A stretch of DNA of 64,000 bases from Plicaturopsis crispa FD-325 SS-3 (GCA_000827205.1 KN832554.1:2481789-2545788), one strand, 5' to 3'. Shown: positions 11,820 through 23,744, counted from the stretch's first letter. Translations and numbers: made by a program. Notes: a model not told the origin generated them from the sequence alone.

Positions 11820-13453
11820 ATGTCTATCAAGGACCGCACCCGTGTCGTTACTCGCAAATGGGAACGCGATCCGAAAGGCCCTTTCCTTCCTAGGGATGAT
11901 AACGCGCCGATCGGCAGCCGCACGCGAAACGGCATTATTTGGGGCCACAGTATCGATGATTTCTTCTGGGTCGAGCGCAAGCCGGGCGTCAATATGGTAG
12001 GGATTTGGACTTTATCCATGCTGGCCGCGTTTGGGGAATTTGGTGGCTCTAAGCCTGGAGAGCCAGACATCACCCTTGACGACATAGAGAACTGCTTCCC
12101 GTCGCTCCGCATTAAGCCTCGCAGACGGCGTGTCTGGCCTGTGCTGAAAGTGCCCAAGACGACGAAAGTTTTCCCGCCTCTCAGCGTGCTGGACGATGGG
12201 TCAGATCACGAGGAGGTTATCGAGGGTCATTCTTTCGGAACACTTGACGAGCGTGCTTTGGAATGGGATGAAGAAGATGAGCGTGGACCGCGGCCAGGAG
12301 AAGACCCTACCGAACCATCTACCGCCGCGTCAGCTCCGCCGAACGCCATGGATGTCGATAACGAGACGATTACCAAACCTCCAGGATCTCCTCCGTCTCC
12401 GAATTCGCCCTCGTCATATGCTCTTCCTCCTTCGGTCGACCCATTCTGCCTGGACGGTGTACCCAAACTAGAAGAATTTATTCCTAGGCAGTACTTCCCT
12501 GATATCATCTATGTTCACGACAAGAACGACGTCTGCGTGGGCTCATACAGCACCAAGACCACAGCCGGTCTTGCTTCCAAGAGATACAAGCGCGTATTCC
12601 CGAAGCTGGAGACGCATTTTCCTTCTGGCGACGCCAGTTCCCGTGTTGCCCACGTCTACGTGTCCTCGGCGAACCTCATGGGTAGCGGTCACCACTCGCA
12701 CGTCTACAGCGCCGCTATCCGTCTTCCCCACCCCCTCAGCGCTCGGTCTCCCAACAAGCTTGTGACTGTGGCACTGAAGACTGCTATGAGGGAGCGGGAG
12801 GATCGAAGCATGCTAGAAAACGAAGCCGAGATCTACAACAGCATGCCGTCGCACCTTATGGAGGAGTGGTGCGGTCTGAACCTCGTCTCGCCGATCAAAT
12901 ACCCTGTACCGGTCGGTGCCGTCGTCCCCAAGTTCTACGGATACTACGTGCCCGACTTCGACGAACCAACCCACGACAAAAAAGGAAAGGTATTGAGATC
13001 TTGGGAGAAGAGCAGTCCAATCCTACTCCTCGAAGACTGTGGGAAGCCCATCAGTCCAAAGGGCCATAAGATGACCCTCGACCAAAAGTGAGTGCATTTC
13101 CATCGTCGCCACGATTGATTTCTTACGGTATTGTCAGGACCGAATGCTATTCTCTCTTCGCGCGTCTCCACTACGAGAACATCTCCCAGCAGTCAGTCTT
13201 CACCCGTAACATCGTCGTCCAGCCGGGCCCTCTCACCCGACCGCCGCACGAACGCACCATGAAGCATCCTAGCTACCGCATCATTGACTTCGGACGCGCT
13301 ATCGATTTTGGCCCAAAGTTCGATCAGCTTGAGAAAAAGGGCCCCGCGAAAGATCATGAAACCGAATGGAAGGAATTGAATCGTTCTTGGGCGGATAAGA
13401 GACGCCCGGAACTGACCCAGGCTACGCAGGAGCTTGGGCTCGAGATGATGTGA
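11820..13453 (+). CDS. fungal kinase-like protein, probable pseudokinase
   Basis: Two exons, 11820-13087 and 13138-13453, with a 50-nt intron (gtgagt...gtcag) splitting a Lys codon; about 527 aa. The N-terminal 250 residues are acidic and Pro/Ser-rich. The C-terminal part is a kinase-like fold: GSGHHSHVYSA as a P-loop equivalent, VTVALKTAMRE with the beta-3 Lys, ENEAEIYNSMP as helix C, SPILLLEDCGKPI as the hinge, and RIIDFGRAIDFG with the DFG motif. The catalytic loop reads LHYENISQQSVFTRNIVVQ, where the usual HRD aspartate is missing although the Asn is present. Related sequences are expanded in agaricomycetes and their role is unknown. No signal peptide is seen. Confidence 0.75.
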
Positions 13454-14005
13454 TTAAATGGGCTCGATCCTTATCTTCCTAGCTTCCGAATGTATGTTAA
13501 TCTATGTATACCGTCGTCTTCTGTGACCATCTACGTAGTCCAAAACTCCTTTCTTGGAGGCAGCTGAACTACAAGTGATGAGCACAGCAAGACGTGTTCG
13601 AATAGCTCTGCTCGTCCGACCGAAGATGGGTGCGACTCGTAACCGGACTGCTCTTAGAGGTCATTCGGGGGGCATACCCAAGTACGAGAATCCTTGAGCG
13701 TTGCGCTTCCTGCAGAACGGGGTTCATCGATACCTTGTACATTTGAGGTGAGACGGCTACGAGGTTTTCCTTGCACTTGAATCGGCTCCGTCGGAGGTCG
13801 GATGGGTATCGTGGTAAAGAAATGCTTCCGGTCCGGGGGCATGGATGATGGCATGCACCGTTATGGAACAAGAACACCCCTATCGCGACAATATGGAGAA
13901 CAAAGGGAATTGGAACAGGCGCTCCCTTCCTGCGTTTCTCTCTCTTTCATCCTGTTCATATCACCCCAGCTAGACGAATCCACCTGTCTACATTCCCCAG
14001 CACCG
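13454..14005. other. intergenic, about 550 bp, PKA promoter region
   Basis: Tandem genes flank this gap. Frames such as 13569-13877 on the minus strand look non-coding. The TC-rich tract just before the PKA start (about 13930-13955, cctttctctctctttc-like) is a common fungal core-promoter signature. Confidence 0.35.
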
Positions 14006-15488
<1,483 letters not shown>

Positions 15489-15853
15489 TTTATGGCGTCT
15501 TGCGTTTCTTCATTGTCAAAAGCGATTGTGCATGGGCTGGATATTCCATTTCACCATACTTTACATTTTCTTGTCACCTACATCACTTTTTTGCATCTCT
15601 GTACGCCCAGTAACGCCTTGACACGAATTTTTGGACGATGTCTTTGTATCTGTTGCAGCGTCCATACGAACGGAAAAATCTGACGCTTAGCGAGTCGCTA
15701 CTTTCGTCAATCCAAATTATGCGATGCCATAAACATATGCGAGGAATTAATACATCTCTACATGTGCTATACACTCGGGAACGTTGATTATCAACAGGCA
15801 AGAGACAAGAAAGATAGACTATGTGATACAATTAATACATGCTCCAAGTCTGC
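15489..15853. other. convergent intergenic region, nothing seen
   Basis: About 365 bp of AT-richer 3' flank shared by the PKA gene and the homeodomain gene. No domain-like frame. Confidence 0.4.
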
Positions 15854-16948
15854 TCAGCTGGAATCATGAGGCCCGTTCTCGAGTCGAGCTTGTAGCTGCC
15901 TCATCTTCTCTTCGTATGGCTCGAAATGATGGGAGAAGTCGTTCAAGTCGCGGATGGGGCTTGAAGGCGGACGCACGCTGCGAGCGTAGGATAATGCTGT
16001 GCGCAGACTAGAGCTCACTGTCCGTTGTACCGGTGCGCTCCTCTGCTGCAAGAAGAGTAAGTGTAAACTCTACATGAGACTCGTGTAAGCCAAGAAGACT
16101 TACAGGTGCGTTTAAATTGGTCAGTGGAGGTTGCCAGTTGAGCTCATCTGAGGATGGCTGTCGCGATTGGGGGAGGAAACGCGGCACCACGGGTGACTGT
16201 TGCGGTTCGTATTTCACGAACTCGAAGGATTGTTCAGAGAACGTCGGAGAAGGGAGTTGTGACAGGCTGGCGCCGGGAGATGTTGACTGTGAGGGTGTTG
16301 GCAAATGCGGCAGCTGCGTGCGACTACTGCCTTGCTGAAATTCGGCAGTACTGCCTCTGCTAGCCGATCCCAGCGAGGCTTGCTTTACGCGAACCCAATC
16401 CGTGACGTCTGCCAGCTCTGACCCAATGGCTTTTTTCCATATCTCGATTACGGCTGGACGTGGTGCGCAATCACCTTCAAACAACACTTCTAGCGTGGAC
16501 GCGCCTTCCTTTGTGATAGAGGGCCACCCTTCAGAGAGTTAGCACGCGTTTTAGCAGCAATACACCTGTCGTGGGAGCAAACCCACTTGGATCAAACGCA
16601 TTAGCTGCTTTTTGCTGTTCGCTCGCCTGACTTTCCCTGTCAATTCTACGCCTGCGCCCAAACCATTGGCGTATATTGTCGGTTGTGCAATGCTCGTTTC
16701 CAGGTATGGCGGCAATTCGTTGCTGTAGGATCTTTAGTGCATCTCCTCTCGGGTTCCTGGAATCCTTTGCGTAAATCTCTGTGGGGTTTGACGCGGTCAG
16801 ACTCAAATCAGTCGCGTCCTTTGTTGGCCATCACGTGCGCACCGTTCAGGATCATCACCGCGTCGCGCTGCAACCTGTGGCGTTTTGTAGTCGATGTCGC
16901 CTGCGAGGATGGTGCAGGATCGCATGCTGCGATTTCTTGGTTGTCCAT
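15854..16948 (-). CDS. homeodomain transcription factor
   Basis: Exon 1 is 16843-16948 (ATG at 16948), followed by exons 16566-16778 and 16528 downward, then a last exon ending with TGA at 15854. Splicing exon 1 to exon 2 (64-nt intron, codon split G|AG) builds a homeodomain near residues 20-80: KRHRLQRDAVMILNEIYAKD, then RNPRGDALKILQQRIAAIP, then the recognition helix TTDNIRQWFGRRRRIDRE. The invariant W, F and R of the third helix are present; the usual Asn-51 position is Gly (WFGRRRR instead of WFxNRR). The remainder (about 200 aa) is Ser/Pro/Gln-rich, ending in a short possible coiled coil (EEKMRQLQARLEN). The family binds DNA in the nucleus; targets are unknown, and I see no evidence that it is a mating-type gene. 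Confidence 0.75.
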
Positions 16949-17449
16949 GACGGTTTGGTAGTATATTCGCAGATGGTGGCAGGAGGAGGGTTTTGTTCTG
17001 GGTTTTTCGAGTAACTTGAGCGGCGACGACCGACGTTGCTTCGAATATTTGAGTGTCTTTTCTATTGGCCCGATCGATCAAAACAGATCTAGCTCCGGTT
17101 TGTAGGTCCCCGCATTTCATAAGGCTTTGGCAGCCCTCGAAAAATCTCACCTAGGATGGATGAGTAGAGAGAAAATGTGGATATCTCACAAGCACATATG
17201 ATAGCATGCCTTATAGTCTGAGCCTCACCTCATCCTCATGTTTGTCTGTCAAAAGGGCTTTTGTTCCAGCCTTCACAACAAAAACAGGCAAAGTGGAACC
17301 TGTAAACTGGATGTTGCATTGGGCAGATGATTTGATGACAAAAGGCTCAAAACGCGGTGTTCAACATGATTGGCTAGCTTCTCATATTTGTTGTCAAAAC
17401 CCCTACCACCACAAAAAGTTTGTAAATTACAGCGCTCTGTACCACACTA

Positions 17450-17472
17450 CAGGGTTAGAGTCAGGGTTAGGG
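17450..17472 (+). repeat. short interstitial telomere-like repeat
   Basis: Two degenerate units, AGGGTTAG and AGGGTTAGGG, are separated by four bases (17451-17472). TTAGGG is the usual basidiomycete telomere repeat. Two units are too few for a telomere and may be chance, a repaired break or an insertion scar. Confidence 0.4.
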
Positions 17473-17692
17473 CTGACTTCAGGATGAAGGCAGGGAGAGC
17501 AGAGGGAGAACATCACTCTGGGCATCACTTATACAGTAGATAAGGCTGGTCACAGCTGAGGGAACACTGGAGGCCCGACTCGTGATAAGTAGATGGGCAT
17601 GCTCACTTGATGCTCACTAGAAGATGTTCAGGGCTAAAAGCATCCCCGTTGAAATCGGGTGACATTGATCAAAAGAGTGCGGAAAACCACAC

Positions 17693-17860
17693 CTATCGAC
17701 GGTCAATCTCTGCCATAGAGCCCATCAGGCCCCTGCGGGAGAAGACGATGTTGCCGGCGCGAACTTCGCGATGGCAGGACAATTCACCGACGGCGTGAAC
17801 ACAACAGATATGGTGCTGATCGTGCAGAATGTACAGCGGAGTATACATTTGCCAACGGTC
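17693..17860 (-). pseudogene. relic of a FunK1-like kinase catalytic segment
   Basis: One minus-strand frame of 55 codons reads TPLYILHDQHHICCVHAVG, then LSCHREVRAGNIVFSRRG, then LMGSMAEID. This follows the FunK1 pattern of TPLY-L-D, a helix, HRD(V/I)S-GNI and a short strand ending in an acidic residue. The expected HRD is HRE. Stops close the frame on both sides and no other part of the domain is visible nearby, so this is a fragment. The intact FunK1 gene is at 42415-44797, but the two are clearly divergent. Confidence 0.4.
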
Positions 17861-18030
17861 TCAACCACAAGTTATGATTGTACATTGATCCCATACGTCG
17901 TTACAGAATTATCTGGTTAAGACAGGTGCTTTTAGGCCTCGCGTTTTCTCAGTAACTAGAGCGGCTCTCACCTATCTAGTCTACGCTCATCTAGTCCTTG
18001 ACGCGCACGGCTGAACAGTCTTCTTGCTGA

Positions 18031-19241
18031 TTAAGATGCCTTGTTTATAGGTGTGGCCGTGCCAGAAGCAGGCGCCGAGGCCGGAGCTGGTGCAAGCTGG
18101 ACAGAGAACGGATCATCCGCGCTCATAAAGTCGCGGAGAAAGTTGCGCCAGCTGGCTTTCGACGGCACAAAATGTCCTTGCAAGACGCGACGGAGAAATC
18201 AGTAACATGCCCAAGTACTAGAGACGCGATCAAAGCACGCACCGCCATCGTGTTCTTCGACGCGCCCGACAGCGGATATTTCAGTCAGCGTGCGTGATCG
18301 TTCTGCGACAACAATGACGTCCATCTTCCCGATGATATGCAATGTAGGCGTGTTGTACTTGGGCTCAAAGATTTTGGCCGCGAGAGGCCCAGGAGCTTTG
18401 AAACCTGAAACGCTGACGAGGAATTTCCTGTACGACGGGACCATTAGGTTTTCAAAACGTGGAAAAAGAGGGCACTACATACACGGGTGGATGTGGTGGT
18501 TGGCCGTCCACCAGAAAAGATGGTAGGAGTTGTGGACGTTCTAATAGAGCCGCCAGGACTGCCGCCATACCTGCTCCCTGACTATCTAGGCGGTCAGCAC
18601 CTACAGAAACGCAATAATGAGCCGGAGGAACAGACCTGAACCCGAGAATACCCTGCACACGATATGTACGATTGTGAGAGGTTACCGGAGACCAGTAGAA
18701 AATGGTACTTACGTCGTAATGATCACCCTTAAGCACATCTCTTAGCATTAACAGGCTCTCCACCATCCCCGACTCCTCTTTCTCCACGCCTACGCCTGTG
18801 CCGACTTTCCACCATCCCCGAGGTGTGAGCGTGGGATCGTCCACCGTTGCATCAGCGGCGCCGACGGCTGACAAGTCCGCGGACTCCCCGAAAGTCGCCG
18901 CAAGATCGGCAGGGTAGAGAATGTGCGGGGCATCGACGAACACTGCGTTCGTCCAAATGCGTTTCGTTAGACCGGTTCCGTGCCAATGCATGGCAAAGGA
19001 CGCACCGAGCTCGACGTTTTTCCCGATTGCTTTACGAACGGATCCAATCTAGGGGACCTAAATGCCTGCGCGGCGTCTTCGAGTACGCATCGAAAGCTCA
19101 CCCGTTTGCTAAATATGCTCCCGTTCTGTGCATACCTGCGACACCCAGCCGCTCAGTCAGAACCGATCGCCGTGCACACTGCAATTCGTTATATAGTGCG
19201 CACCCGTGAAGCATCAGGATCTTGCGTTTCGTAGCGCTCAT
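18031..19241 (-). CDS. FSH1: FSH1-family serine hydrolase
   Basis: Small alpha/beta hydrolase of the FSH1 (family of serine hydrolases) type, cytosolic in yeast; natural substrate not established. ATG at 19241. The spliced N-terminus reads MSATKRKILMLHG + YAQNGSIFSKR + IGSVRKAIGKNVEL + VFVDAPHILYPADL, matching the family start. The nucleophile elbow GFSQGAGMAAVLAALL is built across an intron that splits the Ser codon (AG|T near 18585-18640). The acid/His end is HIIGKMDVIV...EEHDGGHFVP. At least six introns; the stop is at 18031. A Pro/Ala tail follows the domain. Fungal relatives sometimes act as ovarian-cancer-gene-2-like esterases or in biosynthetic clusters, but nothing here suggests a cluster. 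Confidence 0.85.
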
Positions 19242-20149
19242 GATGGACAGTATTTTGGCGGGTGGGTAGGAGGAAAGCGAGATATCTTCGAGCTGTAGGA
19301 ATAAGAGAAATGGAGTAGTCGAGGACAAGACAGGGAGGAGAACTTGAGACGAGGCTCGATCTATAGTACATTGCAGAAAATTCACAGCGGGAAATCGAGA
19401 GAGCGAGTCGGCGAGATCTTGCCGACGTTCGGTGCCGAAGCAAGATCCGATGGTGAGATCTATAGCAGCGTGCACACTGCAGCCTCTGTACTTGCAAGTG
19501 TCATGAATATGGCAAGGACATTGTAACGAAGGGATGTCTGGAGCTCGAGAGAACGGCGACATCTTGATAAAGAACTTATTGTCCAAGAGTCAGGAGCTGG
19601 ACGCCGGCGGGGTAAATATCTATCGAGACTCTGTGCGTGACAGCCGTCTCTCTGAGACCACTCCGTCCCTGAATGCGAGGTCTCTCTTACTTGGATCCAA
19701 AGCTATGGTGCCTTCTGAATGAGACGACCAGCTGTGAAGAGTCGAGGGGAGTTGTCGATGTGCAGAACTTGAAGCTCCGCAAATGGTTGGGGATGATAGC
19801 GCTGGATAGCGCGCATGCTCGGAAGGATGCTGTCAAAGAGTTCATCGAGGGGGATGAGTCCAGTGCAGGGCGGGGCTCGTCGCGAGATCGAGAGTCGTGC
19901 AGGACAGGATGCTGCCTACGAGGACCGCGAATAGTGTAGACTTGGAAAAGCGAGCATGCGGACAAACGAAATGCAGTAGGCAGAACATTTCTTGTATTAT
20001 TCCCTGTCAATGCGTGGAGCACATAGCGCAGAGGTTGGGCATTTGCGATAGCCGTGGCTGGATCCTGATACTAGGCTGAATCTGAACGACATCACAAAGC
20101 CTATTATGATGGACGTCGATGCATTGAGACTGAACTGATAACACGGCAG
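19242..20149. other. intergenic, about 900 bp, with one possible coding fragment
   Basis: Promoter side of the FSH1-like gene. The only suggestive sequence is a minus-strand 53-codon frame at 19703-19862, listed separately. Otherwise nothing is seen. Confidence 0.35.
19703..19862 (-). other. possible gene fragment of unknown family
   Basis: A minus-strand frame reads LIPLDELFDSILPSMRAIQR, then YHPQPFAELQVLHIDNSPRL and FTAGRLIQ, ending in a stop. The alternation of Leu with a LQVLHI strand looks like one repeat of an F-box/LRR-type protein. There is no ATG at the start of the frame and no convincing partner exon. Weak evidence; it may be chance. Confidence 0.2.
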
Positions 20150-20377
20150 CTAGCAAGGCACAAAAAGAGCGAAAGAGCATACGGGAGGTAGATTCGAGGC
20201 CAATGCGGCTAGAGCGCTTGTGGTAGCTGGGCTTTGAGATTCGACCATGCATTGATGTTTACAACGCAGAGGAGTATACTTTGATGCCGAACAACCATCC
20301 AGGCCGTACGCAGTCTGGTGGGGTGTCGTGGGCAGCGGGGTGAGGAGGATAAGTATGGACATGGCCTTCATACGCAT
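20150..20377 (-). CDS. candidate small secreted protein
   Basis: Single-exon frame of about 75 aa with ATG at 20377 (or 20371). The start MKAMSILILLTPLPTTPH could act as a weak signal peptide. Four or five cysteines follow (GCSASKY, RCKHQCM, PVCSFALFVPC). Short cysteine-containing secreted proteins are common in basidiomycetes, but I do not recognise this one and the coding case rests only on composition. Confidence 0.22.
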   Translation of the reverse strand: MRMKAMSILILLTPLPTTPHQTAYGLDGCSASKYTPLRCKHQCMVESQSPATTSALAALASNLPPVCSFALFVPC

Positions 20378-20633
20378 TGTTGGCAACTCAGCCTCTGGAC
20401 GCCGTACTGGCGGCTATGTATACCGAGGGCAAATAAGCGGCCGCGAGCATCCTGGGAGAAGTGAAACAGGATTAGCTATCATGGCCTTTCATGCAGTATC
20501 AAAATTACTTGCGATGCACGCACGTCTATTCGCTCCTGGCTATGGCCGGCGCACTTGGAGTGCCGCCTGCGCCCTCGAGGCCAAATCAAGTTCCCGTTCT
20601 TCCTCCTGGTATAAACCGAGTCAGGCTATGATA

Positions 20634-20972
20634 TCACTTCGCACTGCAGCATAGGGTTCGAAACCAACCTTCGCTTGCGGCGACACCACCGTAATACCCT
20701 CGGCCTCCTTCTGTGCCAGTAGCTATAGTTCGGTCTTGTGAGTTTGAAGCATGAGCACTGAGCGCTGTAGAGGTTAGCTCACATCTACGCAGAGGAGAAT
20801 CACAGATGTCAGAATGAACCGGTACAGTATGGCGAGCAAACTCACCTCTGCCCTTCTGCAAAGTCTCCCGGTGAATGAGGACACCCATGACTACGCCGTA
20901 AACACCAAGTCCGGCCAGCCCGGTCACAAAAGTTCTGTGCAGGTAATCGGCGAAAGATAGACGCGGACGCAT
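20634..20972 (-). CDS. small single-pass membrane protein, Cox14-like
   Basis: ATG at 20972 starts MRPRLSFADYLHRTFVTGLA followed by GLGVYGVVMGVLIHRETLQKGR. That is one transmembrane helix near residues 15-35 with a short positive N-terminus, about the size and layout of the mitochondrial cytochrome oxidase assembly factor Cox14. The first exon ends at the GTGAGT near 20847. The acceptor of the second exon is ambiguous; the ORF-consistent choice ends with GWFRTLCCSAK at 20634, while the adjacent frame gives LLAQKEAEGITVVSPQAK. A mitochondrial inner-membrane role is inferred from family likeness only. Confidence 0.55.
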   Translation of the reverse strand: MRPRLSFADYLHRTFVTGLAGLGVYGVVMGVLIHRETLQKGRGEFARHTVPVHSDICDSPLRRCELTSTALSAHASNSQDRTIATGTEGGRGYYGGVAASEGWFRTLCCSAK

Positions 20973-21232
20973 CCTCCTGCTTGACAATGTGATGGTTCCC
21001 GTAAAGGTTTCGTGCAATTATCGGAGGCAGAAAGTTTTGCGTGAAGCGTGAATCTTGCCACGTGCGCGGCGCGTATTTAGCAGTGAATTAAATCTACTTA
21101 CCACAGCACATAAGAGCATACCAGGACGAAAGTAGAGACAATGTTTACGCGTACGAGTGCACTCGAGCAACATACAGTGGTACAATACATTGTTTTTGAA
21201 GATACACAGCAGTGGGTATACATCTGATCGTC

Positions 21233-22460
21233 CTACTCCGAGTATCTGTCGTCCTCGTCCGACACCTTCATCACCTCGATGAAACGGCTCACGCGCTCGT
21301 ACACCGCAAATACAATCGCCTGCCCCGGCGCGACACGCAACACACGCGGCGTGATGCCCTTGTAGAAGGAGCTGACCCCTTCCTGCCGCCACATCTCCCT
21401 TGCAATAGTCGCTATCCGTTGGAACGCCGTTGTCCCTGGCATCGCTGGTGCTTTCTGCAGGCCTATTCGTCCGATCAGCAAGGCAGACACTGGGGGAAAC
21501 TAAAAGGCAACAAACGCGTCTTGATTGTGTCGATGGGCGCATTGGAAAAGGGTCCCATGGCGCCGGAGACGAGACCGATTAACATGTGTTGATACGAGGG
21601 TAGCTCGGACCCGTTGAGCTCTGGCTGGAACTTGTATGCTAGTGCTTTTATCTCCTGATATGCCGTGAAATTCGCGCCTGCGTCACTGTCAGTCTTGCAT
21701 TCATGGCGCTTGCAAGTGATAAGTACCTTGATTGGTCGCTTGCCGCAGTGCTGTGAGGGACACGCCGCGGTACAGGGCGGAGATTCCCTCCTCCCGTACA
21801 ATTGTGTACACGGCGTGGCCAGCGTTGCGGTACCGCGGCGCCTCGAGCGGATCTGCGAGCGAATGCTGCTGCGCCTGTAACCGGATCTTTACCACCTCCA
21901 TCGGCGTTACGACCGCCACCGCCTCTGTTGTTCCCGCAGCCAGTCCCGCTTTAAATCCGTCAGTATGTGGTCGCGCCGAACGGCGTGAGACGAGGACATA
22001 CATAGGAATATGTTGCCGACGCTCGTCTTTCCCGTAGTCTTATCCGAAAGCCAGCCCTTGTAGGCCTCGAAGCTAGCAAATCGGATGGCCATTTTGGGTA
22101 CGATGCCAGAGAGGACAGCACCGAGACCTTTGTACAACGCTAATGGCGTCTCGCGCTGCACAATCCATGCACCCGTAGCAATGAACCCGCGAGCTTTGGT
22201 CTAAATAATTGTAAAAATTATTTCACGGTCAATGTGAACGCTAGGTGTCACTCACTCCTGGTGTTCTGCCAGATTTCGAGAGCTGCATGCGGACTTTGAT
22301 GGTGTCCAGAGGCTGGCAGGTGAGCTGCGCGGATCCTTTCGTCAACGCCGATTATCTGGTAAACCCGCCAGACACGTACCGCCTCCATGGCCCCCGCGAT
22401 GCCTCCGGCGGTGATGTGGGTCGCGAATCCAACCGATTTCTTGCTACCTTGTCGCGACAT
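21233..22460 (-). CDS. SFC1: mitochondrial succinate-fumarate carrier
   Basis: Member of the mitochondrial carrier family (inner membrane), closest to yeast Sfc1/Acr1, which exchanges cytosolic succinate for matrix fumarate during gluconeogenesis from C2 compounds. ATG at 22460 (MSRQGSKKSVGFATHITAGG). Three carrier repeats are visible, with the signature PxDxxKxR as PLDTIKVR-like in repeat 1, TPMEVVKIRLQAQ in repeat 2 and APIDTIKTRL in repeat 3. Sfc1-diagnostic blocks are ALYKGLGAVLSGIVPKMAIR, GVSLTALRQATNQGANFT and GPFSNAPIDTIKTR. It ends DEDDRYSE at 21233. Several short introns. About 320 aa, the usual size. Confidence 0.93.
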
Positions 22461-23060
22461 CGTTTGGACCTGGCGAGAGCTGTGTGTTAGATGCCAGGAT
22501 GGAAGGATGGGGGATATGGGGGTTTCCGAGGATATATTACAGTGTGGAGGCGGGCAAAAATGACGGGAATAAATATGCGGCTTTTTAAAAGGCGGCGTGG
22601 GTGAGGGGGAATGTGATACCCTAGTCAGTGCAGCCTGAGGATGCGGGGTAGCGGGCGGGGCCCAAATGGCATATGCATGTGAATTCGGCCTTCCGACTCC
22701 GAGGGCGTCATGAAATACCCATTCCGGCACCATACAGGGTTGTTTCGGAGCGCAAGGCACGTCGCTTCAAGGATTTCCTGGGCTGGGCTTGGGCTGGGCT
22801 TGCATATTTACAAGGAGTGAATACTATAGCTTGATCATCATCGCAGCAGGAAGAAATTGAACGATATGTAAGAACAAAGTGAGTAGGAACGTCAACCAGT
22901 CGACGCCGCGTGCGGCGCGTCAAAGTTTTGGAGAAATAAAGCAAAAGTGCCTCCGACATTGGACATGCTCTTACAACTTGAACATACACCACCACGTACA
23001 CCACGACTCCCCACACTACTTCATTCTGGTCTCGCAGCAGGCAAACGGAAACTATACTGG
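22461..23060. other. intergenic, about 600 bp
   Basis: Promoter of the SFC1-like gene plus the 3' flank of the REV1-like fragment. I looked specifically for a BRCT domain continuing the REV1-like frame and found none. Direct repeat gggctgggctt occurs around 22780-22802. Confidence 0.45.
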
Positions 23061-23500
23061 CTACCGCCCATGTACTAGTAGCACCCCGGCAGAGCCGTCA
23101 CTGTCCCACTGCGTGTTCTGGATCTGCAACTTCGCGCGTTTCCTGCGCATATACTGGCCCATATCGCCAAATCGTGAAGCCCCATATACGTCCGAGTCCG
23201 CATCCTGAAGGTTGCCATGGCTGTTCGTTGCTGAAGCTAGGCTCCCGGGCCGTGGTTCGTCGTCTTCGTCGTTCCAGCGTGCGCGTTTCTTTGACCCCCC
23301 TTCATGATCTCCATTCCGCTGCTGCGATGACTCTTGTGTCACGGTCTGCCGTGTTTCCTCAAGCTGAATGTCGCCTGGCAGAACAGCAGTTTGAAGTGCT
23401 TCTATGAAACCAGGATCGTCCGAGCCAAAGTAATCTGATGAAACGCTGCCCGATCCAACCGTTTGAATGCGGCCGACGGTGTTGCACCGAACGAAAGACT
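23061..23500 (-). pseudogene. REV1-like N-terminal fragment
   Basis: The open minus-strand frame contains SVSSDYFGSDDPGFIEALQ, AVLPGDIQLEETRQTV, an acidic KKRARWNDEDDEPRPGS stretch and YGASRFGDMGQYMRRKRAKL followed by QIQN. From memory this order matches the N-terminus of agaricomycete Rev1 (translesion polymerase), just upstream of its BRCT domain. Here the frame stops at 23061, about 15 residues after KRAKLQIQN, and no BRCT, Y-family polymerase or other downstream part is present before the carrier gene. No clear ATG is in frame; the 5' limit is approximate. Either a truncated duplicate or a short real gene of similar sequence. The identification is tentative. Confidence 0.45.
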
Positions 23501-23744
23501 CTATCTTTGCATAGCATGCATCTAGCACAGTGTGATATGCAGCCGAAGCAAACAACGATTGGCATCGCCTGGCGAAAGAGTCTGAAAGATCGGCTATCCT
23601 GATGACCTAAGCAATGCCGTGAAAACGTCGATGCAAACAAAGTTATACAGAGCTGGACAAACGGTGCTGAACTTGGTCGGCAGACTGCCTTAAACCTTCT
23701 CTTCGACCTACTTTTCCTCTTTGCGCGTCTGTATCCTGTTCGCG

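Larger units (their letters stand above)
16949..18030. other. intergenic, about 1.1 kb, AT-rich with a kinase relic and telomere-like repeat
   Basis: This stretch is more AT-rich than its neighbours at about 17200-17450. An open frame at 17206-17487 has no recognisable domain. It contains the telomere-like motif at 17450-17472 and a kinase relic at 17693-17860, both listed separately. It may be a degenerate insertion scar. Confidence 0.45.

Noticed and set aside
17206-17487. 93-codon plus-strand open frame in the gap after the homeodomain gene
   Set aside because: No domain, no good start context, and composition fits non-coding AT-rich DNA; kept only as part of the gap description.
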